From contig NZ_JANUHA010000002.1 in the NCBI RefSeq assembly GCF_024753255.1, positions 124,001 to 188,000 of the forward strand: 64,000 nucleotides of DNA, read 5' to 3'. Origin of the DNA: Massilia agri. GTDB taxonomy: Bacteria > Pseudomonadota > Gammaproteobacteria > Burkholderiales > Burkholderiaceae_D. Positions 25,227 to 33,813 of the stretch are shown one piece after another. The notes beneath the pieces are model-generated. The model had not been told where the DNA came from and searched no databases. It saw only the letters and a list, made by a program, of their open reading frames with translations. A program made the translations under genes and the position numbers. Position 1 is the first letter of the stretch. Every line of letters starts with the position of its first letter.

Positions 25227-27503
25227 ATGCTTACCGCTGGACTACCGGCGGCGCCCGCGCGCGCCCTCGGCCTGGCCGCCTTCGCGGCCGTCTGCATCGC
25301 CCTGGCGCTGGCCTGGCTGGCCCGCCCGCACGACACGCCCGCATCGCCACCGGCGGCCATCGATACCACCCGCATGCAGCGCCACATGGCCAATCTCGCC
25401 GCTTCCACGCGGCCGATCGCCACCGACGCGAATGCCGCGGCGCGCGACTATATCGTCAACCAGCTGCGCGGCATGGGCCTGCAGGCCAGCGTGCAGCGCA
25501 CCACGGTGCAGAAATCCACCGTCCAGTACTGGGGCGGCACCCACTACACGGTGGGCGTGGTCCACAACGTCGTGGCGCGCCTGTCCGGCAGCGCCCCGGA
25601 CAGGGCGAAGCGCCCCGCCCTGCTGCTGGCCACGCACTACGACAGCGGGAAGACGACGCTGGGCGCCGCGCGTTCGGCCCTGCCGGCGGCTGCGCTGCTG
25701 GAGACGGCGCGCGCCCTGTCCGCCGGGCAGGCGCCACGGAACGATATCGTGATGCTGTTCGCCGACGGCGAGGAAGTCGGCGCCCTCGGCGCCCAGGGTT
25801 TCGCCGAGCGCCATCCGCTGGCGCGCCAGGTCGGGCTGGCGCTGCGCTTCGACAGCATGGGCAGCGGCGGCCCCCTGATGCTGCTCGATGCGAGCAATGC
25901 CGGCGGCAGCGTATTGAACGCCTTGCCGGATGCGGCGCCCGGCGTGGAAGGCTCGTCGCTGCTGGCGGGTTTGTACAGGCTGCGGCCGGAAACGCCGCGC
26001 GTCGGACCTCTCGGCCGGCTCGGCGCGCCGGCCCTGCTGTTCGCGAACACCGGCAAACCCTTCGACGGCGAGCGCACGCTCGATACCCTGGAGCGCCTGG
26101 AGACCGGCCTGCCGGCGCGGCTGGGCGATGCGATGCTGGGCCTGGCGCGCCACTACGGCGATGCCGACCTCGCGCGCGGCGCACATGGCGCCCGCGCCTG
26201 GTTCACGGTCCCGGGCCTGGGACGGGTGCAGCATTCGGCGATCCTGTGCTGGACCCTGGCGGCGCTGGCCGCCCTGATGCTGGTGCGCGGCTACCAGCAG
26301 GCGCTGGCGCGGTCCGAAGAAACGGTGGCCCCGCTGGTGCAGGGTTTCTTCGGCGTGGCGCTGGTGCTGCTGGCGGCGCGCATGGCGCTGTGGGAGCAGC
26401 GCGAGGAGGTGGCGGCGCTGACGCGCCTTAGCGACAGCGGGCCGGCATTGGCCTACACCATCGTCGGCGGCTGCCTGTTCGTCGCCGGACTCTACCTGAT
26501 GCGCCGCTTCATGGGCGCGGCGCCGGTCTTCCTCGGGACCATGGCCTGGCTGCTGGTGGCGCTGGTGCTGGCGCTGCTGATCGCCCCCGAGACGGCCTAC
26601 CTGCTGGCCTGGCCGCTGACGGCGGCGCTGGGCGCCTGGATGGTGCTGCCGCGCATATCGCACCTTGCGGCGCGCGTGCTGGTGCTGGCCGCGGGCCTGC
26701 TGCCGGCCCTGCTGCTGCTCGTCCCCGCCCTGGGTGAAACCTGGACGGCGCTGGCTCCGCGCGGCGTCTACCTGCCCTCGCTGGCGATCGCGGTGCTGCT
26801 GGCCTGCTTCGCCAGCCTGTTCCTGCTGCTGCCTGTCGGGCGCTACGTCGCGGCCGCGATGCTGCTCGCCTGCGCCGGCTGCCTGGCGCTGCCCACCCAG
26901 GCGGCACGTCCTGCGCCGATCGAAACGCCGGCCCTGGCACCGGACCGCCTGGTCTACTTCAAGGACATGAACAGCTGGCGCGCTTACTGGCTGGCGCCGC
27001 CGGATCCGCTCGACAGCTGGAGCAAGAACCTGTTCCCGCACCTCGCGAAGCCCTCGATCCACGTGGACGTCTTCGGCTGGCACAGCCCGCGCCAGTGGTT
27101 TTCGGTGGCGCCGCGTGAGGACGCCATCGCCTATCCGGAAGGCTACCTGCTGCGCATGCCCAGGCCGCGCAAGGAAGGCGGCCCGCGCCAGGTCGAGTTC
27201 ACGCTGCGCTCGAAGAACCGGGCGCCCCACATCGAGCTGTGGGCGGCCGGCACCAAGCCGCTGGCCTCCACCGTCAACGGCCGCGCGCTCGGCAACAAGG
27301 AGACCATCTGGTCGATGTCGGTGTACGGGATGGAAGACACCCTGCTGCGCTTTACCTTCGACATCAAGTCCGAGGACCTGCTGGCGGTGGTGGTCGAGGA
27401 GCGCATCCCGGGCCTGCCGACCCACCTGCTCCCGCCCGGCGCGCCGAAGCGCATGCCGGGAACGGGCATGACGATATCGTCCGACGTGCTGCGGTTTTAC
27501 TGA
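25227..27503 (+). CDS. M28-like membrane peptidase, probably inactive or altered at the metal site
   Basis: 758 residues. An N-terminal membrane segment (about 12-32), an extracytoplasmic M28-type domain (about 45-320), then about 8 membrane segments (about 330-550) and a C-terminal soluble beta domain (about 565-758): the layout of vacuolar membrane protease-like proteins. Seen in the M28 domain: THYDS (first metal His and Asp) and ADGEEVGALG (catalytic and metal Glu). The segment that normally reads GAxDDxxG and supplies the bridging Asp reads GAARSALPAA here. That Asp is therefore absent, and zinc binding is doubtful. GGAGAG precedes the ATG. An intact M28 peptidase gene follows 66 bp downstream on the same strand. 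Confidence 0.8.
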   Translation: MLTAGLPAAPARALGLAAFAAVCIALALAWLARPHDTPASPPAAIDTTRMQRHMANLAASTRPIATDANAAARDYIVNQLRGMGLQASVQRTTVQKSTVQYWGGTHYTVGVVHNVVARLSGSAPDRAKRPALLLATHYDSGKTTLGAARSALPAAALLETARALSAGQAPRNDIVMLFADGEEVGALGAQGFAERHPLARQVGLALRFDSMGSGGPLMLLDASNAGGSVLNALPDAAPGVEGSSLLAGLYRLRPETPRVGPLGRLGAPALLFANTGKPFDGERTLDTLERLETGLPARLGDAMLGLARHYGDADLARGAHGARAWFTVPGLGRVQHSAILCWTLAALAALMLVRGYQQALARSEETVAPLVQGFFGVALVLLAARMALWEQREEVAALTRLSDSGPALAYTIVGGCLFVAGLYLMRRFMGAAPVFLGTMAWLLVALVLALLIAPETAYLLAWPLTAALGAWMVLPRISHLAARVLVLAAGLLPALLLLVPALGETWTALAPRGVYLPSLAIAVLLACFASLFLLLPVGRYVAAAMLLACAGCLALPTQAARPAPIETPALAPDRLVYFKDMNSWRAYWLAPPDPLDSWSKNLFPHLAKPSIHVDVFGWHSPRQWFSVAPREDAIAYPEGYLLRMPRPRKEGGPRQVEFTLRSKNRAPHIELWAAGTKPLASTVNGRALGNKETIWSMSVYGMEDTLLRFTFDIKSEDLLAVVVEERIPGLPTHLLPPGAPKRMPGTGMTISSDVLRFY

Positions 27504-27569
27504 TGGGTTGGCATACAATGCAAGACGCACCCGGTGTGCCAACCCTTTCAACTCTTGCAGCAGGATTCC

Positions 27570-29204
27570 ATGTACAAGATCGTCTCCTCCCTTGCTTTCA
27601 CCGCTCTCGCAGCCAGCCTGGCAGTGGCCTACCCGGCCCACGCCGCAGGCAAGGCGCAAGCCGCTACCGTCAAGGAAGCGCCGCTGCGCGCCCACCTGGC
27701 CTTCCTGTCGTCCGACGCCGTCGAAGGCCGCGGCACCGGCCAGCGCGGCGGTGAGCTGACCGTCACCTACCTCGAAACCCAGTCCGCCGCGATCGGCCTG
27801 CAGCCGGCCAACAACGGCAGCTACCGCCAGCCGGTCAAGATCGCCGGCGTGCGCTCGCTGCCCGCGAAGAGCAATCTCGGCATCACCGCCGGTGGCCAGG
27901 CGCTGCCGCTGCAGTTCGGCCCCGACTGGGTCTGGGGTCCGGGCGACGCCCAGGCCGACCACACCCTGGACGCCGAGCTGGTCTTCGTCGGCTACGGCAT
28001 TCAAGCGCCGGAAGAGGGCTGGGACGACTTCAAGGGCCAGGACCTGAAGGGCAAGGTGCTGGTGATGATGGTGAACGATCCGAAGCCGACCGCCCTTGAG
28101 CCGAAGCGCTTCAACGGCGAAGGCCTGACCTACTACGGCCGCTGGACCTACAAGCTGGAAGAAGCGGCGCGCCAGGGCGCGGCCGGCGTCCTGCTGATCC
28201 ACACCGACGCCTCGGCCTCCTACGGCTGGAGCGTGGTGCAGAACAGCTGGGCCAACGCCGAGCGCTTCCAGCTGGCCGAGGGCAAGCTGGGCACCGGCCT
28301 GCAGGGCTGGATGACCGACGCCACCGCGCGCAAGCTGTTCGCAGCCGGCGGCCAGGATCTCGACAAGCTGCGCGCCGCCGCCGAGGACAAGAACTTCAGG
28401 CCGGTCGTGCTGAACGCCCGCGTGAAGGGCGAGGCGCGCGCCGAAGTGCGCACGCTGAACGAATTCAATGTGGCCGGCGTGGTGCCGGGCACCGACCCGA
28501 AGCTCAAGGACGAAGTGGTGATCTACAGCGCCCACTGGGACCACATGGGCAAGCAGGGGACGGAAGGCGACACCATCTTCAACGGCGCCGTCGACAACGC
28601 CTCGGGCACCGCGGCCCTGCTGGCGATGGCCCAGGAAGCCGTACGCAACCCGGCCAAGCGCAGCCAGATGTTCCTGTGGGTGGCGGCCGAAGAGCAGGGC
28701 CTGCTGGGAAGCGCGGCCTATGCCGCCAAGCCGCTGTGGCCGATCGAGAAGACGGTGGCCAACCTGAACCTGGACAGCCTGAACTTCGTCGGCCTGGTGA
28801 AGGATGTTTCGACGCCTGGCAGCGAGCGTACCGACCTGGGCGCCCTGGCCGCAGCCACCGCCAGGAGCATGGGCCTGACGGTGGCGCCGTCGCGTCCCGA
28901 CCTGGCGGGCGGCTACTTCCGCAGCGACCACTTCAGCTTCGCCAAGGCCGGCGTGCCGGCGTTCTCGGTGGGGGCGGGGCATGGCTGGGTGAAGGATGTG
29001 GAGGCAAGCAAGGCCAAGCAGGCGTCCTACCGCGCCAAGTATCACCAGGTGTCGGATGAGTACGATCCGAACTGGGACCTGTCGGGCATGGTGCAGCAGG
29101 CGCAGTTCACGCTGAACCTGGGCCGCATGGTGGCGGATTCGCCGAAGGCGCCGCAGTGGAAGGCGGGGGATCCGTTCGGCAAGGCCCGCACGTCCGCGAA
29201 ATAG
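27570..29204 (+). CDS. M28 family exported aminopeptidase with PA-type insert
   Basis: A 544-residue protein from the ATG at 27570, where a signal peptide begins (MYKIVSSLAF to PAHAAG). An upstream extension has no export signal. A PA-like insert occupies about residues 110-255 (YGIQAPEEGWDDFKGQDLKGK). The zinc peptidase core is intact: H in SAHWDHMG, bridging Asp in VDNASGTAAL, catalytic Glu pair in AAEEQGLLG, Asp in NLNLDSLNF, and His in KYHQVSDEY. It probably acts in the periplasm or outside the cell as an aminopeptidase. A palindromic repeat begins at the base after its stop codon. Confidence 0.9.
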   Translation: MYKIVSSLAFTALAASLAVAYPAHAAGKAQAATVKEAPLRAHLAFLSSDAVEGRGTGQRGGELTVTYLETQSAAIGLQPANNGSYRQPVKIAGVRSLPAKSNLGITAGGQALPLQFGPDWVWGPGDAQADHTLDAELVFVGYGIQAPEEGWDDFKGQDLKGKVLVMMVNDPKPTALEPKRFNGEGLTYYGRWTYKLEEAARQGAAGVLLIHTDASASYGWSVVQNSWANAERFQLAEGKLGTGLQGWMTDATARKLFAAGGQDLDKLRAAAEDKNFRPVVLNARVKGEARAEVRTLNEFNVAGVVPGTDPKLKDEVVIYSAHWDHMGKQGTEGDTIFNGAVDNASGTAALLAMAQEAVRNPAKRSQMFLWVAAEEQGLLGSAAYAAKPLWPIEKTVANLNLDSLNFVGLVKDVSTPGSERTDLGALAAATARSMGLTVAPSRPDLAGGYFRSDHFSFAKAGVPAFSVGAGHGWVKDVEASKAKQASYRAKYHQVSDEYDPNWDLSGMVQQAQFTLNLGRMVADSPKAPQWKAGDPFGKARTSAK

Positions 29205-29311
29205 TAGGGTGCACGGCTTTGCCGTGCGCGCGTTCAAACCGTATATGAGCAGCGCTTACGTCTGTTCAAAGGGGAGTTGAACGCGCGGTCGGCGGAGCCG
29301 ACCACCCTACG
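29205..29311. repeat. Composite palindromic intergenic repeat (REP/BIME-like), copy 1
   Basis: Two hairpin half-units face each other. The left half runs GTAGGGTGCACGGC to GCGCGTTCAA. The right half is the reverse of GTAGGGTGGTCGGC to GCGCGTTCAAC. They are separated by about 35 bp of loop. The first base follows the M28 stop codon. The same composite occurs at 60782-60905 in inverted order. It may also serve as an RNA 3'-end structure. Confidence 0.85.
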
Positions 29312-29323
29312 GTTCGCGGCAAG

Positions 29324-30847
29324 TCAAACGCCCTCGGCCGCCGGCAGCATCGACCCCGTCTCGCGGTATCGCACGTGCCACGAGAACGCCTTCTCCAGCA
29401 CGTGCGGCGTCTGCCCTCCTCCCTTGCTCGCCTCTTCCACGTAGTCCTTCAGCATCTGCCGGTAAGGCTGGGCCACGCAGTTCTCGATGATGCGCTGCGC
29501 CCGTTCGCGTGGCGCCAGGCCGCGCAGGTCGGCCAGGCCCACTTCGGTGACGATGATGTCGACATCGTGTTCGTTGTGGTCGACGTGCGCCACCATCGGC
29601 ACGATGCTCGAGATCTTGCCGCCCTTGGCCAGCGACTTGGTCGCGAACACGGACAGGTAGGCGTTGCGCGCGAAGTCGCCCGAGCCGCCGATGCCGTTCA
29701 TCATGTGCGTGCCCTGCACGTGGGTCGAGTTCACGTTGCCGTAGATGTCGCACTCGAGCGCCGTGTTGATGGCGATGATGCCCAGGCGCCGGATCACCTC
29801 CGGATGGTTGCTCACCTCCTGGGGGCGCAGTACCAGGCGGTCCTTGTAGCGCTCGATGTCGCCGAACACCTGGCGCGCCTTGGCCTCCGACAGCGTGATG
29901 GAGGAACCCGAGGCGAAGTCCAGCTTGCCCGCGTCGAACAAATCGAAGGTCGAGTCCTGCAGCACTTCCGAGTACATGGTGAGGTTCCTGAACGGTCCGT
30001 CGATCAGGCCGCCGACCACGGCGTTGGCGATGGTGCCGATGCCGGCCTGGATCGGCATCAGGCGCTCGGTCAGGCGGCCCAATGCGATCTCTTCGTTGAA
30101 GAAGCCGATCAGGTGGCCCGCGATCGCCGCCGTCTCCGCGTCCGCCGGCAGGATGGTCGAGGCGCTATCCATCTTCTCGGTCATCACGATGGCGACGATC
30201 TTCTCGGGCGGGATCTCGATGGCCGTGGTGCCGATGCGGTCGTCCACGTTCATGAGCGGCATCGGTTCGCGGCGCGGGCGGTGCTTGGGGATGAAGATGT
30301 CATGCAGGCCCTCCAGGGCCGGCGACTGGCTCAGGTTGATCTCGACGATCACCTTCTCGGCCAGGATGGCGAAGCTGGCGCTGTTGCCGACCGAGGTCGT
30401 CGGAATGATGGCGCCGGTTTCCGTGATGGCGACCGCCTCGATCACGGCCACGTCGACCGGGGCGATCTGGCGGGTGCGCAGCAGTTCGACGGTCTCGGAC
30501 AGGTGCTGGTCGACGAACATGACTTCGCCGCGGTTGATCGCCGCACGCAGCGCCGGGTCGGCCTGGAAGGGCATGCGGCGCGCCAGCACGCCAGATTCGG
30601 CCAGCGTTTTATCGATGTCGCTGCCCAGGGACGCCCCGGTCATCAGCGTGATTTTCAGGGGTTCGCTGCGGGCGCGCTCGGCCAGGGCGAGCGGCACCGC
30701 CTTGGCGTCGCCGGCGCGGGTGAAGCCGCTCATGCCGACGGTCATGCCGTCCCTGATCCATTCGGCCGCCCGGGCAGCGCTGGTGATCCGTTCGCGCAGT
30801 TGCGGCAGGCGGATGCGGTCGTGTTGAACGTGTTCGTCGTGGTGCAT
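29324..30847 (-). CDS. Acetyl-CoA hydrolase/transferase family protein, probable succinyl-CoA:acetate CoA-transferase
   Basis: A 507-residue cytoplasmic protein spanning the two CoA-transferase domains. Visible motifs are GMSGFTRAGDAKAVP near the N-terminus, GASLGSDIDK, and the C-terminal catalytic segment NTALECDIYGNVNSTH with E365 as the acyl-accepting Glu. Downstream GIGGSGDFARNAY forms the oxyanion/CoA loop. Length and motifs match AarC/Cat1-type succinyl-CoA:acetate CoA-transferases, which link acetate use with the TCA cycle. Related acetyl-CoA hydrolases are hard to exclude from sequence alone. It is 21 bp behind the bestrophin-like gene on the same strand. Confidence 0.87.
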   Translation of the reverse strand: MHHDEHVQHDRIRLPQLRERITSAARAAEWIRDGMTVGMSGFTRAGDAKAVPLALAERARSEPLKITLMTGASLGSDIDKTLAESGVLARRMPFQADPALRAAINRGEVMFVDQHLSETVELLRTRQIAPVDVAVIEAVAITETGAIIPTTSVGNSASFAILAEKVIVEINLSQSPALEGLHDIFIPKHRPRREPMPLMNVDDRIGTTAIEIPPEKIVAIVMTEKMDSASTILPADAETAAIAGHLIGFFNEEIALGRLTERLMPIQAGIGTIANAVVGGLIDGPFRNLTMYSEVLQDSTFDLFDAGKLDFASGSSITLSEAKARQVFGDIERYKDRLVLRPQEVSNHPEVIRRLGIIAINTALECDIYGNVNSTHVQGTHMMNGIGGSGDFARNAYLSVFATKSLAKGGKISSIVPMVAHVDHNEHDVDIIVTEVGLADLRGLAPRERAQRIIENCVAQPYRQMLKDYVEEASKGGGQTPHVLEKAFSWHVRYRETGSMLPAAEGV

Positions 30848-30868
30848 AAACGTCTCTTCAAAAACGTG

Positions 30869-31849
30869 CTACATGAGGGTGTAATCGACCGCCTGCAGGG
30901 GCGGTGGTACGTCGTCGTCGCCGAGCGCCGTGCGCAGATCGATCTCGATCACCCGGCAGATCGCGTCCAGCGGCAGGTCGTTGGGCTCCATCCCGAACGG
31001 CTCCTCGAGTTCGTCGCCGAGGGCGTCCAGGCCGAAGAAGGTATAGGCCACGATGGCCACCACCACCGGCGTCATGAAGCCGATCGTGTCGACCAGGCCG
31101 AAGGGCAGCAGGAAGCAGTACAGGTAGGCGGTGCGATGCAGCAGCACCGAGTAGGAGAAGGGAATCGGGGTATTCTTGATGCGCTCGCAGGATGCGGCGG
31201 CGGCCGTCATCGCGGAGAGCGTGTGGTCGATGTTGGCGGCCAGGCAGGGCTCGATGCGCTTGTTCCGGACGCATTCGCCGAGGTCCTGGCCGATTCTTCG
31301 CATGAGGTAGTCCGGCCCGTTCGCCTGGTGTTTCAATGCTTCGAATTCCGAAGCCGGCAGGAGGCTGGCCAGGTGCGGGTCGAGGGGGCGGTGGCGCAGC
31401 TGGTCGCGCAGGGAGCCGCAGAAGGCAATGGCGCGCAGGACCATGCGCACGCGGACGTCGTCCAGGCCGTTCTTCATGTGCGCGGGGCCGTCACCGTCGA
31501 CGAGGCTCAGGCACTGGCGCGCCAGGTTACGGCTGCGCAGCAGCAGCTCGCCCCACAGCTTGCGGCCTTCCCAGAAGCGGTCGTAGGCCGAGTTGTTGCG
31601 AAAGCCGAGGAAGATCGCGATCGGCAGGCCGATCAGGGTGAAGGGAATGGTGGTGAGCGTGATCTTCAGGTCCCACAAGTCGCCATGCGACCAGGTGACG
31701 AGGATGGCGACCGCCACGTTGACCGCCAGCGTCGGCAGGATGCGTAGCAGAACTGACCCGCGCAGGAGGAGGAACAGCTTGAGGCCGGAAGGCCTGTCTC
31801 GGATAATCACGGTCTTTGCCGCACGCGAAAAAGTGAAGGCAGCGAACAC
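30869..31849 (-). CDS. Bestrophin-like anion channel family protein (UPF0187)
   Basis: A 326-residue membrane protein. It starts with the family block VIIRDRPSGLKLFLLLRGSV and has LGFRNNSAYDRFWEGRKLWG in the second quarter and two C-terminal membrane segments (TAYLYCFLLPFGLVDTIGFM, VVAIVAYTFFGLDAL), then the EEPFGMEPNDLPLD block typical of bestrophin homologues. Bacterial members form pentameric ion channels. It is divergent from a MarR regulator, with an AT-rich 80-bp promoter region between them, and upstream of the CoA-transferase. Confidence 0.88.
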   Translation of the reverse strand: MFAAFTFSRAAKTVIIRDRPSGLKLFLLLRGSVLLRILPTLAVNVAVAILVTWSHGDLWDLKITLTTIPFTLIGLPIAIFLGFRNNSAYDRFWEGRKLWGELLLRSRNLARQCLSLVDGDGPAHMKNGLDDVRVRMVLRAIAFCGSLRDQLRHRPLDPHLASLLPASEFEALKHQANGPDYLMRRIGQDLGECVRNKRIEPCLAANIDHTLSAMTAAAASCERIKNTPIPFSYSVLLHRTAYLYCFLLPFGLVDTIGFMTPVVVAIVAYTFFGLDALGDELEEPFGMEPNDLPLDAICRVIEIDLRTALGDDDVPPPLQAVDYTLM

Positions 31850-31857
31850 AATATTCG

Positions 31858-31889
31858 CTAATATGTGCGTAAGTTAATCACTAATATGT
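31858..31889. promoter_or_regulatory. Direct repeats CTAATATGT in the bestrophin/MarR divergent region
   Basis: The 9-mer CTAATATGT occurs at 31858-31866 and 31881-31889, start to start 23 bp (about two helical turns), inside the AT-rich intergenic region. The spacing suits cooperative binding by the divergently encoded MarR protein. The first copy could also overlap the bestrophin promoter. Confidence 0.35.
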
Positions 31890-31929
31890 TAGCCAGTCAA
31901 GCTCGCCTCACTGCGCGAATGGAGTTCCC

Positions 31930-32394
31930 TTGCCCTACCGGATCACCCACCGTAACCTGCCCCAGTTGTTCCTGAAAGCGCGCGACGCGCTGATGGCGCA
32001 TTTTCGCCCGGTGCTGAACCACTTCGGGGTCACCGAACAACAGTGGCGCATCCTGCGCGCGCTGGACGAGCACGGCCAGCTCGAGCCGCGCGAGCTGTGC
32101 GAGCTGTGCCAGATCCTGAGCCCGAGCATGGCGGGCGTGCTGTCGCGGATGGAAGAACTCGGGCTGGTCAAGCGCCAGCGGGTGGCCACCGATGCGCGCC
32201 GGGTATTGGTGCTGCTGGGGGAGAAAGGCGATCGCCTGATCGACGAGATCGCGCCGCTGATCGAGCGCCAGTACCGGCTGATGGAAGAAGCGTGGGGCAA
32301 GGCCGTCGTCGACGACCTGACGGATGCGCTGGAGGGATTCATTGCGGCGCAGGCGACCGAGGTGCCGCAGGTGGAATTACCCAGGAAACCGTGA
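31930..32394 (+). CDS. MarR family transcriptional regulator (HpaR/HpcR-like)
   Basis: A 154-residue winged-helix regulator that starts with TTG at 31930. GGAG lies 5 bp upstream, no ATG fits, and the family homology begins there (ITHRNLPQLFLKARDALMA). The FRPVLNHFGVTEQQWRILRAL block closely matches HpaR/HpcR regulators of homoprotocatechuate catabolism. However, no aromatic catabolic genes are in the window, so the ligand is open. It is divergent from the bestrophin-like gene and shares that short promoter region. Confidence 0.85.
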   Translation: MPYRITHRNLPQLFLKARDALMAHFRPVLNHFGVTEQQWRILRALDEHGQLEPRELCELCQILSPSMAGVLSRMEELGLVKRQRVATDARRVLVLLGEKGDRLIDEIAPLIERQYRLMEEAWGKAVVDDLTDALEGFIAAQATEVPQVELPRKP

Positions 32395-32425
32395 CGTGGC
32401 CGGCAACGCCGGCCACGCACGAACA

Positions 32426-33130
32426 TCACTTGCGGCGGCGGCGGGTAAAGCCCAGCAGCGCCAGGCCGGCGCCCATCAGGCCCAGCGAAGCCGGCTCGGG
32501 CACGTCCACATCCGGCGGCGTCAGCGCGCGCACTTCCTCGAGGCCCAGGGCCGTGTCGTAGACGCGGATATAGTCGACCGCACCCGGGTTCCCTTCCCCG
32601 GTAGTGCCCCCGCTGATGTTGTCACGGAAGAAGTGGGCAACATTCTGGCCGAAATCGGTCACGCCCGCCGTGTCCAGCACGCTCAGCACCAGTTCACCGT
32701 TCTGGTAGACGCGGAACATCTTCTGGGCGTCGCGGGTGACGGTCACGCGGCTATCGACGTTCGCATCCATGTTGCCGCCGCTACCGGTGCCGGCGATGTT
32801 AAAGACGCGGAACTTGTCGCTGGCGGCGTAGAACCCTTCGTCGCCGACCAGGTTCTTGAAGTCGATGATGCGGCCGTAGGTGCGGAAGCTGTCGAAGTGG
32901 AAGCGCATGTCGATGGTATAGACACCGCCCAGCTTCGCTTCGAGGCGCAGGCCCTTGTTGGCGTCGAACACGTAGGCATCGGCGCCGACCGTGCCGCCCA
33001 GGCCGACCAGCGAAGCGTTGCCCACCGAATCGGCCAGGGAGCCGTTGATATTGAACTGGTGGATCAGGCCGGCGTGGCTGTCCATGGAAAAGGCCAGCAG
33101 CGCCGCTGCCATCAGGGAGTGAAATTTCAT
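32426..33130 (-). CDS. PEP-CTERM exported protein with a LamG/concanavalin-like body
   Basis: A 234-residue protein from the ATG at 33130 (MKFHSLMAAALL). A longer frame runs upstream inside sodC but lacks similarity. It has a signal peptide to about SHAG (residue 20); a beta-sandwich body with IDFKNLVGDEGFYA and ending AVDYIRVYDTALGLEEV, typical of LamG-like lectin folds; then the C-terminal tag VPEPASLGLMGAGLALLGF and RRRR for exosortase sorting. Unlike the PEP-CTERM gene at 17932, I find no sigma-54 promoter upstream. sodC lies 56 bp upstream on the same strand, with a palindrome between. Confidence 0.88.
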   Translation of the reverse strand: MKFHSLMAAALLAFSMDSHAGLIHQFNINGSLADSVGNASLVGLGGTVGADAYVFDANKGLRLEAKLGGVYTIDMRFHFDSFRTYGRIIDFKNLVGDEGFYAASDKFRVFNIAGTGSGGNMDANVDSRVTVTRDAQKMFRVYQNGELVLSVLDTAGVTDFGQNVAHFFRDNISGGTTGEGNPGAVDYIRVYDTALGLEEVRALTPPDVDVPEPASLGLMGAGLALLGFTRRRRK

Positions 33131-33162
33131 TTCGTTTTTGCCTTCTATTTGAAATTTTATTT

Positions 33163-33185
33163 CATCCCTGACAGCATCAGGGATG
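33163..33185. terminator. 9-bp inverted repeat between sodC and the PEP-CTERM gene
   Basis: CATCCCTGA, five bases, then TCAGGGATG: a perfect stem right after the sodC stop codon. The bases downstream on the minus strand are A-rich rather than a clear T-run. It could attenuate or protect the transcript between the two genes rather than fully terminate it. Confidence 0.45.
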
Positions 33186-33186
33186 G

Positions 33187-33711
33187 CTACTGAATCACGC
33201 CGCAGGCGATCCGGCCGCCTCCGCCGCCCAGCGGCGCCGGGTGGTCGGCATGGTTGTCGCCGCCCGCGTGCACCATCAGGGCCTTGCCCTTGATGTCGGC
33301 CAGCTTCTTCAGGCGCGGCGCCAGCACCGGGTTGCTGGCCGCGCCCTTGTCGTCGACCGTGAGCGCCGGCAGGTCGCCCAGGTGGCCGTCGCCCCATGGC
33401 AGGCCGTGCTTGCCGGTCTTGGACGGGTCCAGGTGGCCGCCCGCCGCGCCCGCGGGCACCGGCTTGCCGTCCTTCTGGTTCGGGCCGCAGCTGCCGTTTT
33501 CATGCACGTGGAAACCGTGCAGGCCGGCCGGCAGTCCCTTGAGCATCGGCGTGAACACCAGGCCGTGGCTGGTCTCGCTGATGGTCACGGTGCCGACCTC
33601 AAGGCCCTCCCCTTTTTCGGTCGCCATCTTCATGGTGACCTTGGTATCGGCGGCATTGGCGACGGCGCAGCTCGCGCCCAGGAGAACAGCGCACATCCAG
33701 CGAATGTTCAT
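33187..33711 (-). CDS. sodC: Periplasmic Cu/Zn superoxide dismutase
   Basis: A 174-residue protein from the ATG at 33711, preceded by a near-ideal AAGGAGG. The signal peptide ends at VANAAD (residues 1-20). The copper and zinc ligands and structural motifs are all present: [11 protein letters not shown] (two His and the disulfide Cys), [27 protein letters not shown], and RIACGVI with the partner Cys. It dismutates superoxide in the periplasm. The order sodC then PEP-CTERM gene on one strand suggests at most partial co-transcription. Confidence 0.95.
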   Translation of the reverse strand: MNIRWMCAVLLGASCAVANAADTKVTMKMATEKGEGLEVGTVTISETSHGLVFTPMLKGLPAGLHGFHVHENGSCGPNQKDGKPVPAGAAGGHLDPSKTGKHGLPWGDGHLGDLPALTVDDKGAASNPVLAPRLKKLADIKGKALMVHAGGDNHADHPAPLGGGGGRIACGVIQ

Positions 33712-33813
33712 GACAACCTCCTTCGAGATTCGGGTTAGATAATAAAAAGCCAAGCAAGTGTATTCCATCCCCTCGGGTGGGGGGTGTTCCGGAGAAACCG
33801 GACAGCGGGGGGA

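Noticed and set aside
31930..32394. Naming the MarR protein as the homoprotocatechuate regulator HpaR
   Set aside because: The similarity is good, but no aromatic catabolism gene is present here.
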